This document shows, in pieces, positions 1-9,552 of a stretch of DNA of 64,000 nucleotides. Source of the DNA: Hirschia maritima DSM 19733 (lineage in GTDB: Bacteria > Pseudomonadota > Alphaproteobacteria > Caulobacterales > Hyphomonadaceae); contig NZ_KB899544.1 in assembly GCF_000378345.1 (NCBI RefSeq), positions 1,077,329-1,141,328 of the forward strand. Direction: 5' to 3'. The translations under genes were made by a program, and so were the position numbers. The notes under the pieces are model-generated. The model was not told where the DNA came from. It searched no databases and worked only from the letters and a program-made list of their open reading frames with translations. The stretch's first letter is position 1. Each line of letters opens with the position of its first letter.

Positions 1-518
1 ATACGTGAAAGATAATTGTCCATATCCTCCCCGTCTTCAACTTTATGGAAGGCAATCAGGAGTTGAGGAAAGAAGCCATGAACGGCGTTCATTTGCTCAA
101 AAACATAGTCGTTGGAAGTGAATTGTGATGCAGCTTCAGCTAGCTCAAATTGATAAGCCGCGATGTCGTAGGAAGTCTTAGCTTCTGTTGAAAGCTTGTC
201 ATATTCAAAGGAGGCTTTCATTTCTGCATCTTTTGATTTTTGCCAAGCTAATTGACGAACTTCTTGTTCTTTCGAAAAGTCATCTATTTTGTCTTGATCG
301 ACGTCTTTGCCGAGAAAAGTTAGTTGGATTGGGCTCTGCGCAATCTGTTCTTCATATTTGGCGTCAAGCCATTCATTTAAACGCTGCGACTCTGCCTGAA
401 CTTCTTCAGCAGTATAGGTCACAGCTGGCTTTTCTGTTGTTGCCTGTGTATTTGATTTTGGTTCACATGCAGCGAGCGCCAATATAGTCGCTAAGGCAGT
501 CAAACTGGTTTTTTGCAT
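1..518 (-). CDS. DUF885-type lipoprotein, 5' part (runs off window start)
   Basis: The reading frame opens at the ATG complementary to 516-518 and stays open to the window edge (172 codons). The start follows a good ribosome binding site (GGGGAAAGGA). The product begins with a lipoprotein signal ending LALAAC, with the lipidated Cys at residue 18. After it come a short Thr/Pro-rich linker and a helical, charged region (for example LNEWLDAKYEEQIAQSPIQ). This N-terminal layout is typical of DUF885 proteins, a zinc-peptidase-like family of exported lipoproteins. The catalytic part lies outside the window, so the family call rests on the N-terminus only. The gene points away from the AraC gene and is probably its own transcription unit. 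Confidence 0.6.
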   Translation of the reverse strand, partial: MQKTSLTALATILALAACEPKSNTQATTEKPAVTYTAEEVQAESQRLNEWLDAKYEEQIAQSPIQLTFLGKDVDQDKIDDFSKEQEVRQLAWQKSKDAEMKASFEYDKLSTEAKTSYDIAAYQFELAEAASQFTSNDYVFEQMNAVHGFFPQLLIAFHKVEDGEDMDNYLSR

Positions 519-884
519 AGCAAATCCTTTCCCCGTTTTATCGATTATCGATTTATTGGCAGTTCTTTTACATTCGGGCAAGGATTTGGTGCACTCCAAA
601 TAGAATAATAGTCTGCAAAAGCGCTCAATTTTGAGTGATAAATTATCATTCAACTCAAAAAGTGGTCATAATTTGTTATACTATAGCATTGAGTGCAGGC
701 TATATTGCTTCTCTTAAGTTGGGAGTATCCAAAGTGGCGGGGGTAGAAAATTCCATCAGGTTATCTGATGGAATTGCAATAATTGGACATCAGAAATCGT
801 TCCATCAAAACTGATAAAGCGATTCGCAAGTACATGTTTTTTTGTTTGTGGTATTCAAACTTAAGGGCGTTTATTCGTCCAACA
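519..884. other. Intergenic region, no gene seen
   Basis: This 366-bp AT-rich gap lies between the lipoprotein start and the end of the AraC gene. The only clear structure is the inverted repeat at 749-775. The promoter of the lipoprotein gene presumably lies at about 525-700. No convincing coding frame was seen. Confidence 0.6.
749..775 (-). terminator. Inverted repeat, possible terminator of the AraC gene
   Basis: Perfect 11-bp arms (AATTCCATCAG and its complement) are separated by five bases. It lies about 110 bp beyond the stop of the AraC-type gene. Read on the minus strand it is followed by only a short T-rich stretch, and the stem is AT-rich. A terminator role is plausible but weak. 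Confidence 0.35.
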
Positions 885-1904
885 TTAGTTGATTGTAGAT
901 GACAGACTCTCTCTTGGAGTGCAGCCAAAAAGTTCTTTATATTGTTTGGAGAAGTGTCCAAAACTCGTAACCCCAAAATCTAATACGATATCGGTTACTC
1001 GTGTGCCTGGGGGGGCCATTTCAAGTTCGGCTTTGACAGCTTGCAGGCGTTTAATTCTGAAATACTCTAAAGGTGTTTGGTTGAACTTTTTTCTAAACAA
1101 AAGTTGGAGACTTCTACCGGAGACACCAGATTCTTTTGCGATTTTGAGAAGAGTAAGGTTGTCTCTCAGGTTGTCATTAATGAAATCAATAGCGCGTTGG
1201 ATTTTTATTGAATCGCTGTCGATCGGGTCATTGGAAAGTTTGTCAGAGTAGTTGTGAGGAAATATACAAAGCGCAGTCGTTAAGATTGATTCCATATATG
1301 AAACCAACATTTGATTTCTTCGAAGCTTTCCCTCCATTGCTAGGGCAATGCGAGCGACATTTCCAATTTGATTCTGCCAGATCTGCGAGCTGTGCTGAGT
1401 TGTAGCAATCGTATCAAAGATCAAAGGTGCGGTTATTTCTTCAAAGAGTAGCGTTTCCAAATGACGTTGTAGAATGTCTTTGTTAATCCCGATCACGAGT
1501 CTTTCAGTGTTTTCAGCAATCTTCATTTGATAAGGGGATTCGGGAGATATCATCATTGAATGAGAAGGACGCAAATCGATTTCGGTTTTGGCCCGCATCA
1601 ATGTATTATGTCCTTGGAGAACTGTGTGCGCAAAGAACAAATTACGATGCTCATCAGGTTGAGCGTACACTTTCGCACCATAACCAATTTTAAGCAATGA
1701 AATGGAATCGTTTGTAAGGCCTCGGAAATGGATGTCTAGTTTGTCTTTATGGTCCAACACATCGATATTGTGCGGGCTTACTTTTCTCGCAATTAGTTCG
1801 TGTGCTTCATCCAAATTACTTGTTCGAAATATACTATTTTGATCTCGAATTGATTGATTTGGTGTGTAATGCCTATCTGTTTCAGGGGTAATATTAGATA
1901 ACAT
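885..1904 (-). CDS. AraC-family transcriptional regulator
   Basis: A 339-residue protein. The last ~105 residues form the double helix-turn-helix of the AraC/XylS family. The first helix region is LTLLKIAKESGVSGRSLQLL and the family signature is FGHFSKQYKELFGCTPRE. Residues 1 to about 220 resemble the cupin-like AraC_binding_2 domain that senses small molecules. It is transcribed away from a TonB-dependent receptor and a fatty/branched acyl-CoA catabolic cluster, so it is the obvious candidate to control that receptor. Two AACGTCA direct repeats 21 bp apart in the shared upstream region are candidate binding sites. The inducer cannot be read from the sequence. Confidence 0.88.
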   Translation of the reverse strand: MLSNITPETDRHYTPNQSIRDQNSIFRTSNLDEAHELIARKVSPHNIDVLDHKDKLDIHFRGLTNDSISLLKIGYGAKVYAQPDEHRNLFFAHTVLQGHNTLMRAKTEIDLRPSHSMMISPESPYQMKIAENTERLVIGINKDILQRHLETLLFEEITAPLIFDTIATTQHSSQIWQNQIGNVARIALAMEGKLRRNQMLVSYMESILTTALCIFPHNYSDKLSNDPIDSDSIKIQRAIDFINDNLRDNLTLLKIAKESGVSGRSLQLLFRKKFNQTPLEYFRIKRLQAVKAELEMAPPGTRVTDIVLDFGVTSFGHFSKQYKELFGCTPRESLSSTIN

Positions 1905-2322
1905 TTTATCGCACGTTTTCAGCTATTTACAGCCTACTTCTCCCAATTATATTTTTTCTATTTTTCTTTTAAGAGTGACGTAGTGAAGGGCCAACGTCAA
2001 GTCTGACAAGGTTAACGTCAGAGTGCCAAACTTTGAATCAACATCGGTTTAAAGAAGTCATCCATCTTCCACCGGAATTCAAAAAAAACGACATAATAGC
2101 AGGGACAAATTTGGAAATAGGTGGGGTAAAAATGTGTTTTAATCTTCTCAAAAATAGCTTTTTTTGAATGATCCTTGCGCAAATTGAACTGAAATTTTCG
2201 TTCACAAGATAGCATGTTTGTTCAATTCGATGAATGTTAACTTAGCGGAAACTCCGACGACACCGATATAGGCCTTAAGGCGAGGGGTGTAAAAGATCGA
2301 GAGTAGCGCTGGGAGGTAAATT
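1905..2322. promoter_or_regulatory. Divergent control region between AraC gene and TonB receptor
   Basis: This 418-bp AT-rich gap contains the starts of two divergent genes. It holds AACGTCA at 1993-1999 and again at 2014-2020, exactly 21 bp (two helical turns) apart, the spacing expected for direct-repeat half-sites of AraC-type dimers. A strong Shine-Dalgarno (GGGAGG) precedes the receptor ATG at 2323. The repeats are seen directly; that they are the AraC operator is inferred from family behaviour. Confidence 0.4.
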
Positions 2323-5064
2323 ATGAAACGAACAAATCTAAAACTGAATACAGCGATAGCGAGTGCTATAGCTGCAACTTTTTCTTTCAATGCTTTTGCG
2401 CAGGACGCTGAGACAGATACTGTTTCTCAAGTAAATGAAGAGAAGAAAACCCTTCAAAAGATTGTGGTCACCGGTTCAAACATCAAAAGATCATCATTCA
2501 ATGATCAGGCGTCTCCAATCGAGTCTATCGGTCAAGAAGGCTTGGGCGCAGTTGGGGCTCAAGATGTACGAGACTTGATTGAAACGCTTTCTATCAATGC
2601 TGGTTCCCAAAACAACGCTGATGTTTTCACAGCTGGATACACGACTGGTACAAGTAACATAAACTTACGTGGTTTGGGTGTTGCGTCCACATTGGTGCTG
2701 TTGAACGGCAAGCGTCAGGTGCAATCGAGTGTACCAACAACGGATGGTGTTCTATTCGTTGACACGAACAGCTTAGTGCCAAGTATTGCAATTGAACGTC
2801 TTGAAATTCTTAAAGATGGTGCTTCTGCGATTTATGGTTCTGAAGCGGTTGCCGGTGTGGCAAACTTCATTACGCGTGACAATTTCGTTGGGATGGAACT
2901 TAAGGCTGATTATCAGACGCGCGTGTCTGATGGTGATCAGGTTGATTCCAAAATCGAAGGTATTGTTGGTGTTGAAGGGGATTGGGGTAATCTAGTCGCT
3001 GCAGCATCATATATGGACCGTACACCTTTATATGGTGAAGAGGTTCCTTGGTTGAGTTCTATTGAAGGCACAAACACATCTGGTGTGGGTAGCCCAGGTA
3101 CATTTATCGGTGTTTCGCCTGCTGTTGCTGCAAGTTTGGGGATCCCTCAAGCAGGGGGTGGAACTTTTACACCAGACCCACAATGTGAAGAGCTTGGTGG
3201 ATTGCTAGCAGGCGTTTGTCGTTTTGACTTCCACGATCAGCAAACTGTTGTCCCGAAGGAAAACCGTTTCCAAGGGTATGCTAAGTACACGAATGATTTA
3301 TCTGATAATCTAGGTGGTTTCGCAGAGATTTCTTTCTCTCGGACACGTGCTGCTCGTAACACTTCTCCGAGCTATCCTTTTATCTTGGATAATGCGCCAG
3401 TGCCTGCTTACGCGCCATTTAATATCTTTGGTGAAGATGTAAGATATTTTGGTCGCCCGCTAGGATCTGGTCAGGCTCCAACAGAGAATAACTTCGAGAA
3501 TGACACATTCCGCTTCAGTGCAGGTTTGGAAGGTTCGATTACGGATGACATTTTCTGGGAAGTGTCTCTAACCAAAGGGATTAGTGAAGGTCAGGTTACG
3601 CAAAGTGACACGATCACAGACCACTTTATCGATGCGGTTGCTGGTTTTGGTGGTGCCGATTGTCAGGCTCGTACTATTGAAGCTGCAACAGCTTTAGGTA
3701 TTACGCCAGGCGACAATTCGGTTGGGTGTTATTATTGGAACCCATTTGGTTCAGCTTTGGACCCAAATAATACTACAGCCATTAAAAATGGTCAGGAAAT
3801 CAGAGATTACATCTTTGGAGAACAGACGCTTGATTCTAAATCAGAGGCGCTGACTCTGGACTTCGTTGTTTCTGGAGATCTAGGTATTGAATTGCCAGGT
3901 GGTACAATTGGTGCTGCGTTTGGTGGTCAATATCGTGAAGAAAGCCTGTCTCACCAATATGACACTATCTCAAATCAGGATGGTTTCTCTTTCCTTGTTG
4001 GTAACCCAGACTTTACAGGTTCACGTGAAGGGTGGGCTGTGTTTGCAGAGGTATCACTACCCTTACATGACACATTAGAAGTTCAAGGTGCTCTGCGTTA
4101 TGAAACAATTGATGGTCTAGATACGACAGATCCTAAAATTGGTTTGGTGTACCGTCCGGCCGATTGGGCGACATTGCGTGGATCGTATTCGACTTCATTC
4201 CGTGCGCCTTCAACATTCCAACTGTTTGGTACGCAGACAACCTTTACGCAAGTTAGCTTCAATGGGGCGACAAACTTCATTTCAGCGCGTGCAAACGGTA
4301 ATGCAGACCTAAACCCTGAAACCTCTAAAGCGTTTAATGTTGGTGGTACATTCAACTTCGGAAACTTCGAGTTCGAAATTGATTATACTGACTTCAGCTT
4401 TGAAGATGTTCTAACGGCTGAAAATGTCCAAGGTATCATCAATGCTGCTGTGGCCGGAATTGACCCTACTGACTCAGCTGCAGTTATTGCTGCAGCGACC
4501 GCTGACCCGAAAATTATTGTGACACCTGGTGGAACAGTTGGGCAGGTCGTTGCTGACTTCATTAATGCTAACGCAATTGATACTAGCGTAGTTGATTTTT
4601 CAGCGAGCTATGACATCGAAACAGGGTTTGGTAGCATCACACCATTCATTGAGGGTACGTATGTTGTTGCTTACGACTTGACCGGAGTGAATGGTAATTC
4701 AATTGATGGTAAGGGTAACCGGAACTTTACAAACTTTGGTTCTCCATCTCCTGAATTGCGCGGAAACATGGGAGTGCGGTTTAATGCCGGTGCTCACAAC
4801 GTAAATACATATCTGCGTTACGTCGATGGATTGGCGGACGATCAGGCTGGAAATATCCAGCGTGATGAGCAAGTCACCTTCGATGCTCAATATAGCTACA
4901 CATTCGAAGAATTCATGGGAGACGGTTCTGCGGCTCTAGTGGTTGGTGTTCTCAATGCATTTGATGAAGACCCACCATTTGCCAAAACGAACGGTAACTA
5001 TGAAGCGCGTGCTTATGATCCTCGTGGGCGTCGTGTTTATGTCAGCCTTAAAACGACGTTTTAG
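2323..5064 (+). CDS. TonB-dependent outer-membrane receptor (913 aa)
   Basis: A signal peptide (residues 1-26, cleavage after AFA) is followed by a TonB box/plug region (KIVVTGSNIKR near residue 48, then LRGLG and ERLEILKDGASAIYGSEAV) and a long beta-barrel ending in a terminal Phe, as in outer-membrane proteins. The ATG follows GGGAGG at good spacing. The VTGSNIKR start is typical of the large receptors of Caulobacter, Sphingomonas and Hyphomonas relatives that import varied organic compounds. Its position between an AraC regulator and two acyl-CoA synthetases suggests that it imports a precursor of the acyl-CoA pathway downstream. The substrate is unknown. Confidence 0.88.
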   Translation: MKRTNLKLNTAIASAIAATFSFNAFAQDAETDTVSQVNEEKKTLQKIVVTGSNIKRSSFNDQASPIESIGQEGLGAVGAQDVRDLIETLSINAGSQNNADVFTAGYTTGTSNINLRGLGVASTLVLLNGKRQVQSSVPTTDGVLFVDTNSLVPSIAIERLEILKDGASAIYGSEAVAGVANFITRDNFVGMELKADYQTRVSDGDQVDSKIEGIVGVEGDWGNLVAAASYMDRTPLYGEEVPWLSSIEGTNTSGVGSPGTFIGVSPAVAASLGIPQAGGGTFTPDPQCEELGGLLAGVCRFDFHDQQTVVPKENRFQGYAKYTNDLSDNLGGFAEISFSRTRAARNTSPSYPFILDNAPVPAYAPFNIFGEDVRYFGRPLGSGQAPTENNFENDTFRFSAGLEGSITDDIFWEVSLTKGISEGQVTQSDTITDHFIDAVAGFGGADCQARTIEAATALGITPGDNSVGCYYWNPFGSALDPNNTTAIKNGQEIRDYIFGEQTLDSKSEALTLDFVVSGDLGIELPGGTIGAAFGGQYREESLSHQYDTISNQDGFSFLVGNPDFTGSREGWAVFAEVSLPLHDTLEVQGALRYETIDGLDTTDPKIGLVYRPADWATLRGSYSTSFRAPSTFQLFGTQTTFTQVSFNGATNFISARANGNADLNPETSKAFNVGGTFNFGNFEFEIDYTDFSFEDVLTAENVQGIINAAVAGIDPTDSAAVIAAATADPKIIVTPGGTVGQVVADFINANAIDTSVVDFSASYDIETGFGSITPFIEGTYVVAYDLTGVNGNSIDGKGNRNFTNFGSPSPELRGNMGVRFNAGAHNVNTYLRYVDGLADDQAGNIQRDEQVTFDAQYSYTFEEFMGDGSAALVVGVLNAFDEDPPFAKTNGNYEARAYDPRGRRVYVSLKTTF

Positions 5065-5123
5065 GGTGAGGCTAGCTGTCATGAAACCTGAACCTTCCAA
5101 TAGGGTTTCCAGTTAGTCGGGGA

Positions 5124-5167
5124 CCGCATGGATCACATTGTTGCAGGCTGGTATGTGATCCATGCGG
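5124..5167 (+). repeat. 15-bp perfect stem-loop after the TonB receptor
   Basis: The arms CCGCATGGATCACAT (5124-5138) and its exact complement (5153-5167) enclose a 14-base loop. It lies 59 bp after the receptor stop and 53 bp before the acyl-CoA synthetase. There is no T-tract on either side, so it is not a standard intrinsic terminator. It may stabilise the receptor mRNA or act as a factor-dependent stop. Confidence 0.6.
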
Positions 5168-5220
5168 CATTAACAATTTAACTAGCCGGAGAAGAAATAG
5201 AGTTCAAAAGAGTAGATATT

Positions 5221-6924
5221 ATGAGTTTGAGTTCACCAGCCTTGCCAAAATTAAGTTATGTATCGGGTGCTTCCGATCAACCGCTTTTATACAAAACTGT
5301 GAGCCGTATTCTTAAAGATGTGGCAATTGAGAAACCCGAAAATGAAGCCCTGATTTCTGTTCATCAAGGTTTGAAACTTACTTACAAAGAATTCGATGAA
5401 CGGGTAACTAAAATTGCGGCAGGTTTGGTTGCATTAGGTCTAAAACCGGGTGAACGAGTAGGTATTTGGTCACCAAACAATGTTGAATGGGCTATAACTC
5501 AATTCGCGACCGCACGTGCGGGGGTAACACTTGTAAACATCAACCCGGCATACCGTCCTGCGGAACTAGAATACGTGCTTAATAAGGTTGAGTGTGCGGC
5601 AATTATCATTGCTGATAAGTTCAAGACATCAGATTATGTGGAAATGCTTCGTGGTGTCGCGCCACATATATTTGGCAACACTGAAACTACAACTAAAGCG
5701 CCAAAACTTCGTTATGGAATTTTGATCAACCGGCAGGGAATTAAAGACGCCCTTGTTGGGTTTGAAGCTTTGTATGAGATGGGAAAGCCTGAAGATTACA
5801 TCACCCTTGATGAGCTAGAGGATCAATTACAGCCTGAAGATCCAATAAACATTCAGTTCACAAGTGGCACAACGGGGATGCCTAAAGGGGCCACATTGAC
5901 CCATCATAACATTGTAAACAATGGGTATTTCGTTGGAGAAGGAATAAAGCTCACCGAGCGGGATAGGGTTTGTATTCCTGTGCCTTTATATCATTGTTTT
6001 GGAATGGTCATGGGTAATATTGCTGCGGTAACGCATGGCGCTACTATGATTTACCCGGGCGATGGTTTTGATCCAATCACAACTCTAGAAACCATCCAAA
6101 AAGAAAAATGTACCGCGTTATATGGGGTGCCAACAATGTTTATCGCGATGTTGGCAGCGGAGACTTTTAAAGATTACGATTTTAGTAGTTTAAGAACAGG
6201 TATTATGGCGGGTTCACCTTGCCCTATTGAGATAATGCGCCGCGTGTTGTCTGAGATGCAAATGCCAGACGTAACAATCTGTTACGGTATGACTGAAACA
6301 AGTCCGGTGAGTTTTCAATCACAGGTCGATGACCCTATCGAAAAACGCGTATCCACAGTTGGGGTTGTTCACCCTCATCTTGAAGCAAAAATTATAGATG
6401 AGAATGGCAAAGTGCTTCCTTGCGGGGAGATAGGGGAATTGTGCACACGAGGCTATTCTGTGATGCACGGGTATTGGGGTGATCAAGAGGCGACCGCCAA
6501 AGCAATTGACGCACAAGGGTGGATGCGAACTGGGGATTTAGCTGTCATCAGTGACGACGGGTATGCGAACATTACAGGGCGATCAAAGGATGTCGTTATT
6601 CGGGGCGGCGAGAACATCTATCCAAAAGAGATAGAAGAATATTTGTTAGCTCATGAGGAAATTCAAGACGTTCAAGTCTTTGGCGTGCCAGATGAAAAAT
6701 TTGGTGAAGTGACCTGTGCTTGGATTGTGACCGTTAGCGATTCTGATCTTACAGCTGAAAGTGCAATGGCTTGGTTAAAGACCAAAATTGCTCATTACAA
6801 AATACCTGCTTACGCCCGCATCGTGGATGAATACCCAATGACTGTTACCGGTAAAGCGCAAAAATTCTTAATGCGCGATGCCATGACAAAAGAACTAAAT
6901 TTAAAAGCTGCAGAGACAGCTTAG
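5221..6924 (+). CDS. AMP-forming acyl-CoA synthetase, FadD/medium-chain type
   Basis: A 567-residue member of the ANL adenylate-forming superfamily. It should activate a carboxylic acid to its CoA thioester with ATP. The A3 core FTSGTTGMPKG is near residue 213, the A5 motif MTETSP near 356, TGDL near 437 and the hinge region GRSKDVVIRGGENIYPKEIE from about 453. The C-terminal catalytic Lys sits in TGKAQKF. The overall type resembles synthetases found beside isovaleryl- or acyl-CoA dehydrogenases in alphaproteobacteria. It is 27 bp upstream of a second synthetase in the same direction. The real acid is not determinable; a short, branched or medium-chain acid fits the neighbourhood. Confidence 0.85.
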   Translation: MSLSSPALPKLSYVSGASDQPLLYKTVSRILKDVAIEKPENEALISVHQGLKLTYKEFDERVTKIAAGLVALGLKPGERVGIWSPNNVEWAITQFATARAGVTLVNINPAYRPAELEYVLNKVECAAIIIADKFKTSDYVEMLRGVAPHIFGNTETTTKAPKLRYGILINRQGIKDALVGFEALYEMGKPEDYITLDELEDQLQPEDPINIQFTSGTTGMPKGATLTHHNIVNNGYFVGEGIKLTERDRVCIPVPLYHCFGMVMGNIAAVTHGATMIYPGDGFDPITTLETIQKEKCTALYGVPTMFIAMLAAETFKDYDFSSLRTGIMAGSPCPIEIMRRVLSEMQMPDVTICYGMTETSPVSFQSQVDDPIEKRVSTVGVVHPHLEAKIIDENGKVLPCGEIGELCTRGYSVMHGYWGDQEATAKAIDAQGWMRTGDLAVISDDGYANITGRSKDVVIRGGENIYPKEIEEYLLAHEEIQDVQVFGVPDEKFGEVTCAWIVTVSDSDLTAESAMAWLKTKIAHYKIPAYARIVDEYPMTVTGKAQKFLMRDAMTKELNLKAAETA

Positions 6925-6951
6925 CAAAACGCGCAATTCCCGGAGAAAAAA

Positions 6952-8586
6952 ATGTTAGAGTCGGCAAAAGAATATTTAGAAAAACGCGCGCAATTTGAGT
7001 GGGACAAGCCAGAATATTATAATTTTGTGGGAGACACCCTTAAAGGGTGGGCGCAAAGTCAACCTGAGGCCACTGCTCTATATTGGACGCACCCTGATGG
7101 ACGGGAAATCGTTCGTAATTATAACCAGCTTGTAGAAGATGCAGCGCATGCGGCAGCTGTATTAAAGTCTGCTGGAGTAGGGCGCGGTGACACTGTTCTT
7201 GCTATCATGTCACGTGAAGCGCGTTGGTGGGAAATCGTTCTGGCATGTATTCAAATTGGTGCCATAGTTTCGCCTGGTACAGTGCAGCTGAAACCTAAAG
7301 ACATTGCATATCGATTAGAGGCTGCAAATGCAAAAGCTATCATCACGAATGATAACCTTGTGGAAATCGTAGATGAAGGTGCGGCTAAACTTGGCTGGAG
7401 TGGCTGTAAGATCAATGTAGACGGCAAGAAACCGGATGGTTGGTTATCTTACGAGCAGATGAGAAGTGGTGTCGAACCTGATTTCGAAATAGCTAAAACG
7501 CGGGCTGACGAAGCAAGTCTTTGTTATTTTACTTCTGGAACTACGGGGCAGCCAAAGCTAACTGTTCACCGTCATGATTATCCGTTGGGTCATCAATTGA
7601 CCGGAGAATTCTGGATTGCAGCTAAACCTGGCGATTTGATTTGGAATTTGTCAGATACGGGGTGGGCCAAAGCGGCATGGACAAGCTTGTTTGCACCGTG
7701 GGTTGTTGGGGCTGGTGTTTTTGCTCTTCATAGCGAAGCATTTGATGTCGATCAGACTTTAGATTGGCTGACGAAGTACAATGTTACAACGCTTTGTGCG
7801 CCTCCAACAGTGTATAGAATGTTTGTAAGAATGAATATCTCAAACGTAAAACTGAAAGCGCTTAAACGTTGTGTGAGTGCTGGGGAGCCACTTAATCCTG
7901 AGGTTATCGATCTTTGGAACGAGCAAACTGGTATGAAGATCTACGAAGGATACGGACAAACAGAGACTGTGCTTCTGTGTGGGAATTTTGATGGTATGGA
8001 ATCAAAAACCGGTTCGATGGGATTACCATCCCCAGGTGTTGATCTTCAGGTTATAGGTCATGATGGTAATATTCTTGCGGCTGACCAAGAGGGAGATATA
8101 GCCGTCAACATTTTGCCAGAAGCGAAACCTTTAGGCATGTTTGATGGCTATAAGAATGATGAGGAACGAACTGCGGCTGTCTATAAGCATGATAAGTGGT
8201 ATCTAACGGGCGATCGCGCTATGCGTGATGCTGATGGGTATTTCTGGTTTGTTGGGCGTGCAGACGATGTAATCCTGTCTTCCGGATATCGTATCGGACC
8301 GTTCGAAGTTGAAAGTGTACTGTTTGAGCATGAAGCAGTTGCTGAATCTGCTGTTATTGCGAGCCCGGATGAAACTCGTGGTGAGGTCGTAAAAGCGTTT
8401 ATCATTCTAGCAAAAGGCTTCGAGCCCAGCGACGATCTTAAAACTGAGCTTCAGCAATATGTGAAAGAATCTACAGCGCCATATAAGTATCCGAGAAAAA
8501 TCGAATTTGTTGAAACGCTACCCAAAACGATTAGCGGTAAAATCAAACGCAAAGAATTGAAAACGGCTGAGTGGGAAAAAGCTTAA
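6952..8586 (+). CDS. AMP-forming acyl-CoA synthetase, acetyl/medium-chain (ACSM-like) type
   Basis: A 544-residue ANL-superfamily enzyme of a different subgroup from the gene before it. The ATP-binding motif is CYFTSGTTGQPKL near residue 193, YGQTET near 335, TGDRA near 418 and GRADDVILSSGYRIGPFEVE near 433. The catalytic Lys is in KTISGKIKRKEL. The WNLSDTGWAKAAWTS segment is characteristic of acetyl-CoA synthetase-like and mammalian ACSM enzymes acting on short to medium or aromatic acids. It is probably co-transcribed with the upstream synthetase. Two synthetases of different subgroups in one unit suggest that the imported material yields more than one free acid. Confidence 0.85.
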   Translation: MLESAKEYLEKRAQFEWDKPEYYNFVGDTLKGWAQSQPEATALYWTHPDGREIVRNYNQLVEDAAHAAAVLKSAGVGRGDTVLAIMSREARWWEIVLACIQIGAIVSPGTVQLKPKDIAYRLEAANAKAIITNDNLVEIVDEGAAKLGWSGCKINVDGKKPDGWLSYEQMRSGVEPDFEIAKTRADEASLCYFTSGTTGQPKLTVHRHDYPLGHQLTGEFWIAAKPGDLIWNLSDTGWAKAAWTSLFAPWVVGAGVFALHSEAFDVDQTLDWLTKYNVTTLCAPPTVYRMFVRMNISNVKLKALKRCVSAGEPLNPEVIDLWNEQTGMKIYEGYGQTETVLLCGNFDGMESKTGSMGLPSPGVDLQVIGHDGNILAADQEGDIAVNILPEAKPLGMFDGYKNDEERTAAVYKHDKWYLTGDRAMRDADGYFWFVGRADDVILSSGYRIGPFEVESVLFEHEAVAESAVIASPDETRGEVVKAFIILAKGFEPSDDLKTELQQYVKESTAPYKYPRKIEFVETLPKTISGKIKRKELKTAEWEKA

Positions 8587-8787
8587 ATCCGATTACAGCG
8601 TTCGACCAGATAAACTGCCAAGAATCGCTGCTTTATTTGGTCGATAATTGCCTTTATTTTCAATAAGTATAGATTAAATAACCCGCAATTGCGAGTTTAC
8701 AGGGGTAAATTTTGTGTATATTGCGAAAAGTGAGGTCTTGGAGTGCTTTTGCGCAAGGGTGGTGGCTGAAAAAAGGAAAAAATTGAG

Positions 8788-9552
8788 ATGAAGATTGAAA
8801 ATGCGGTAGCAATTGTAACTGGTGGGGCATCAGGCTTAGGTGAGGCAACCGTCCGTGAATACGTTAATAGTGGTGTGAAAGTATCTATTTGGGATATGAA
8901 TGCAGAACGCGGAAAAGCTATTTCAGCTGAATTAGGTGACGCCGCAATATTCATTCAGACTGACGTTACGGATGAAAACCAAGTTACAGCTGCAATCGAA
9001 AAGACAATTGAAACTTTTGGGAAAATTTCGGTTGCTGTCAATTGTGCCGGGATTGCTACTGCAGAGAAGACAGTTGGGAAAGAAGGACCACATACACTGG
9101 CCTCATTCCAAAGAACGATCAATATCAACTTGATCGGTAGCTTTAACGTTGCCCGATTGGCTGCAGCTGAAATGCAAAAAAATGAACCAAATGAAGATGG
9201 TGAACGTGGTGTTATCGTAAACACTGCATCTATAGCTGCATTTGACGGTCAAAAAGGTCAAGTCGCGTATGCTGGATCCAAAGGTGGTGTGGTTGGTATG
9301 GTCTTACCGATGGCGAGAGATCTTGCCAATCAAGGAGTCCGAGTGAACGCCATAGCTCCTGGACTATTTATGACACCTATGATGGCAGGGCTACCTGAGG
9401 CAGCACGCGAGGCTCTTTCTCAGCAACCATTATTTCCTAAACGTCTTGGAAACCCAGCTGAATTCGGAAAGCTGGCAAAGTTTTTGGTGGAATGCCCATA
9501 TATGAATGGTGAAACTGTTCGTCTGGATGGCGGGATTAGATTGCCGCAATAA
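8788..9552 (+). CDS. SDR dehydrogenase, 3-hydroxyacyl-CoA dehydrogenase type (HSD10-like)
   Basis: A 254-residue short-chain dehydrogenase. The NAD-binding motif TGGASGLGEA starts near residue 10. The catalytic triad is Ser148, Tyr161 and Lys165 (YAGSK), with the same spacing as human HSD10. NTASIAAFDGQ, a long EDGERG insertion and the C-terminal NGETVRLDGGIRLPQ are also typical of the HSD10/type II 3-hydroxyacyl-CoA dehydrogenase group. Such enzymes oxidise 2-methyl-3-hydroxybutyryl-CoA in isoleucine breakdown, as well as straight-chain substrates. It is about 200 bp after the synthetases and has its own upstream region containing the palindrome CGCAATTGCG (8684-8693). Confidence 0.82.
   Translation: MKIENAVAIVTGGASGLGEATVREYVNSGVKVSIWDMNAERGKAISAELGDAAIFIQTDVTDENQVTAAIEKTIETFGKISVAVNCAGIATAEKTVGKEGPHTLASFQRTININLIGSFNVARLAAAEMQKNEPNEDGERGVIVNTASIAAFDGQKGQVAYAGSKGGVVGMVLPMARDLANQGVRVNAIAPGLFMTPMMAGLPEAAREALSQQPLFPKRLGNPAEFGKLAKFLVECPYMNGETVRLDGGIRLPQ

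Noticed and set aside
889..1405. Plus-strand frames opposite the AraC gene
   Set aside because: They lie wholly over the well-supported AraC coding region and have no family likeness.
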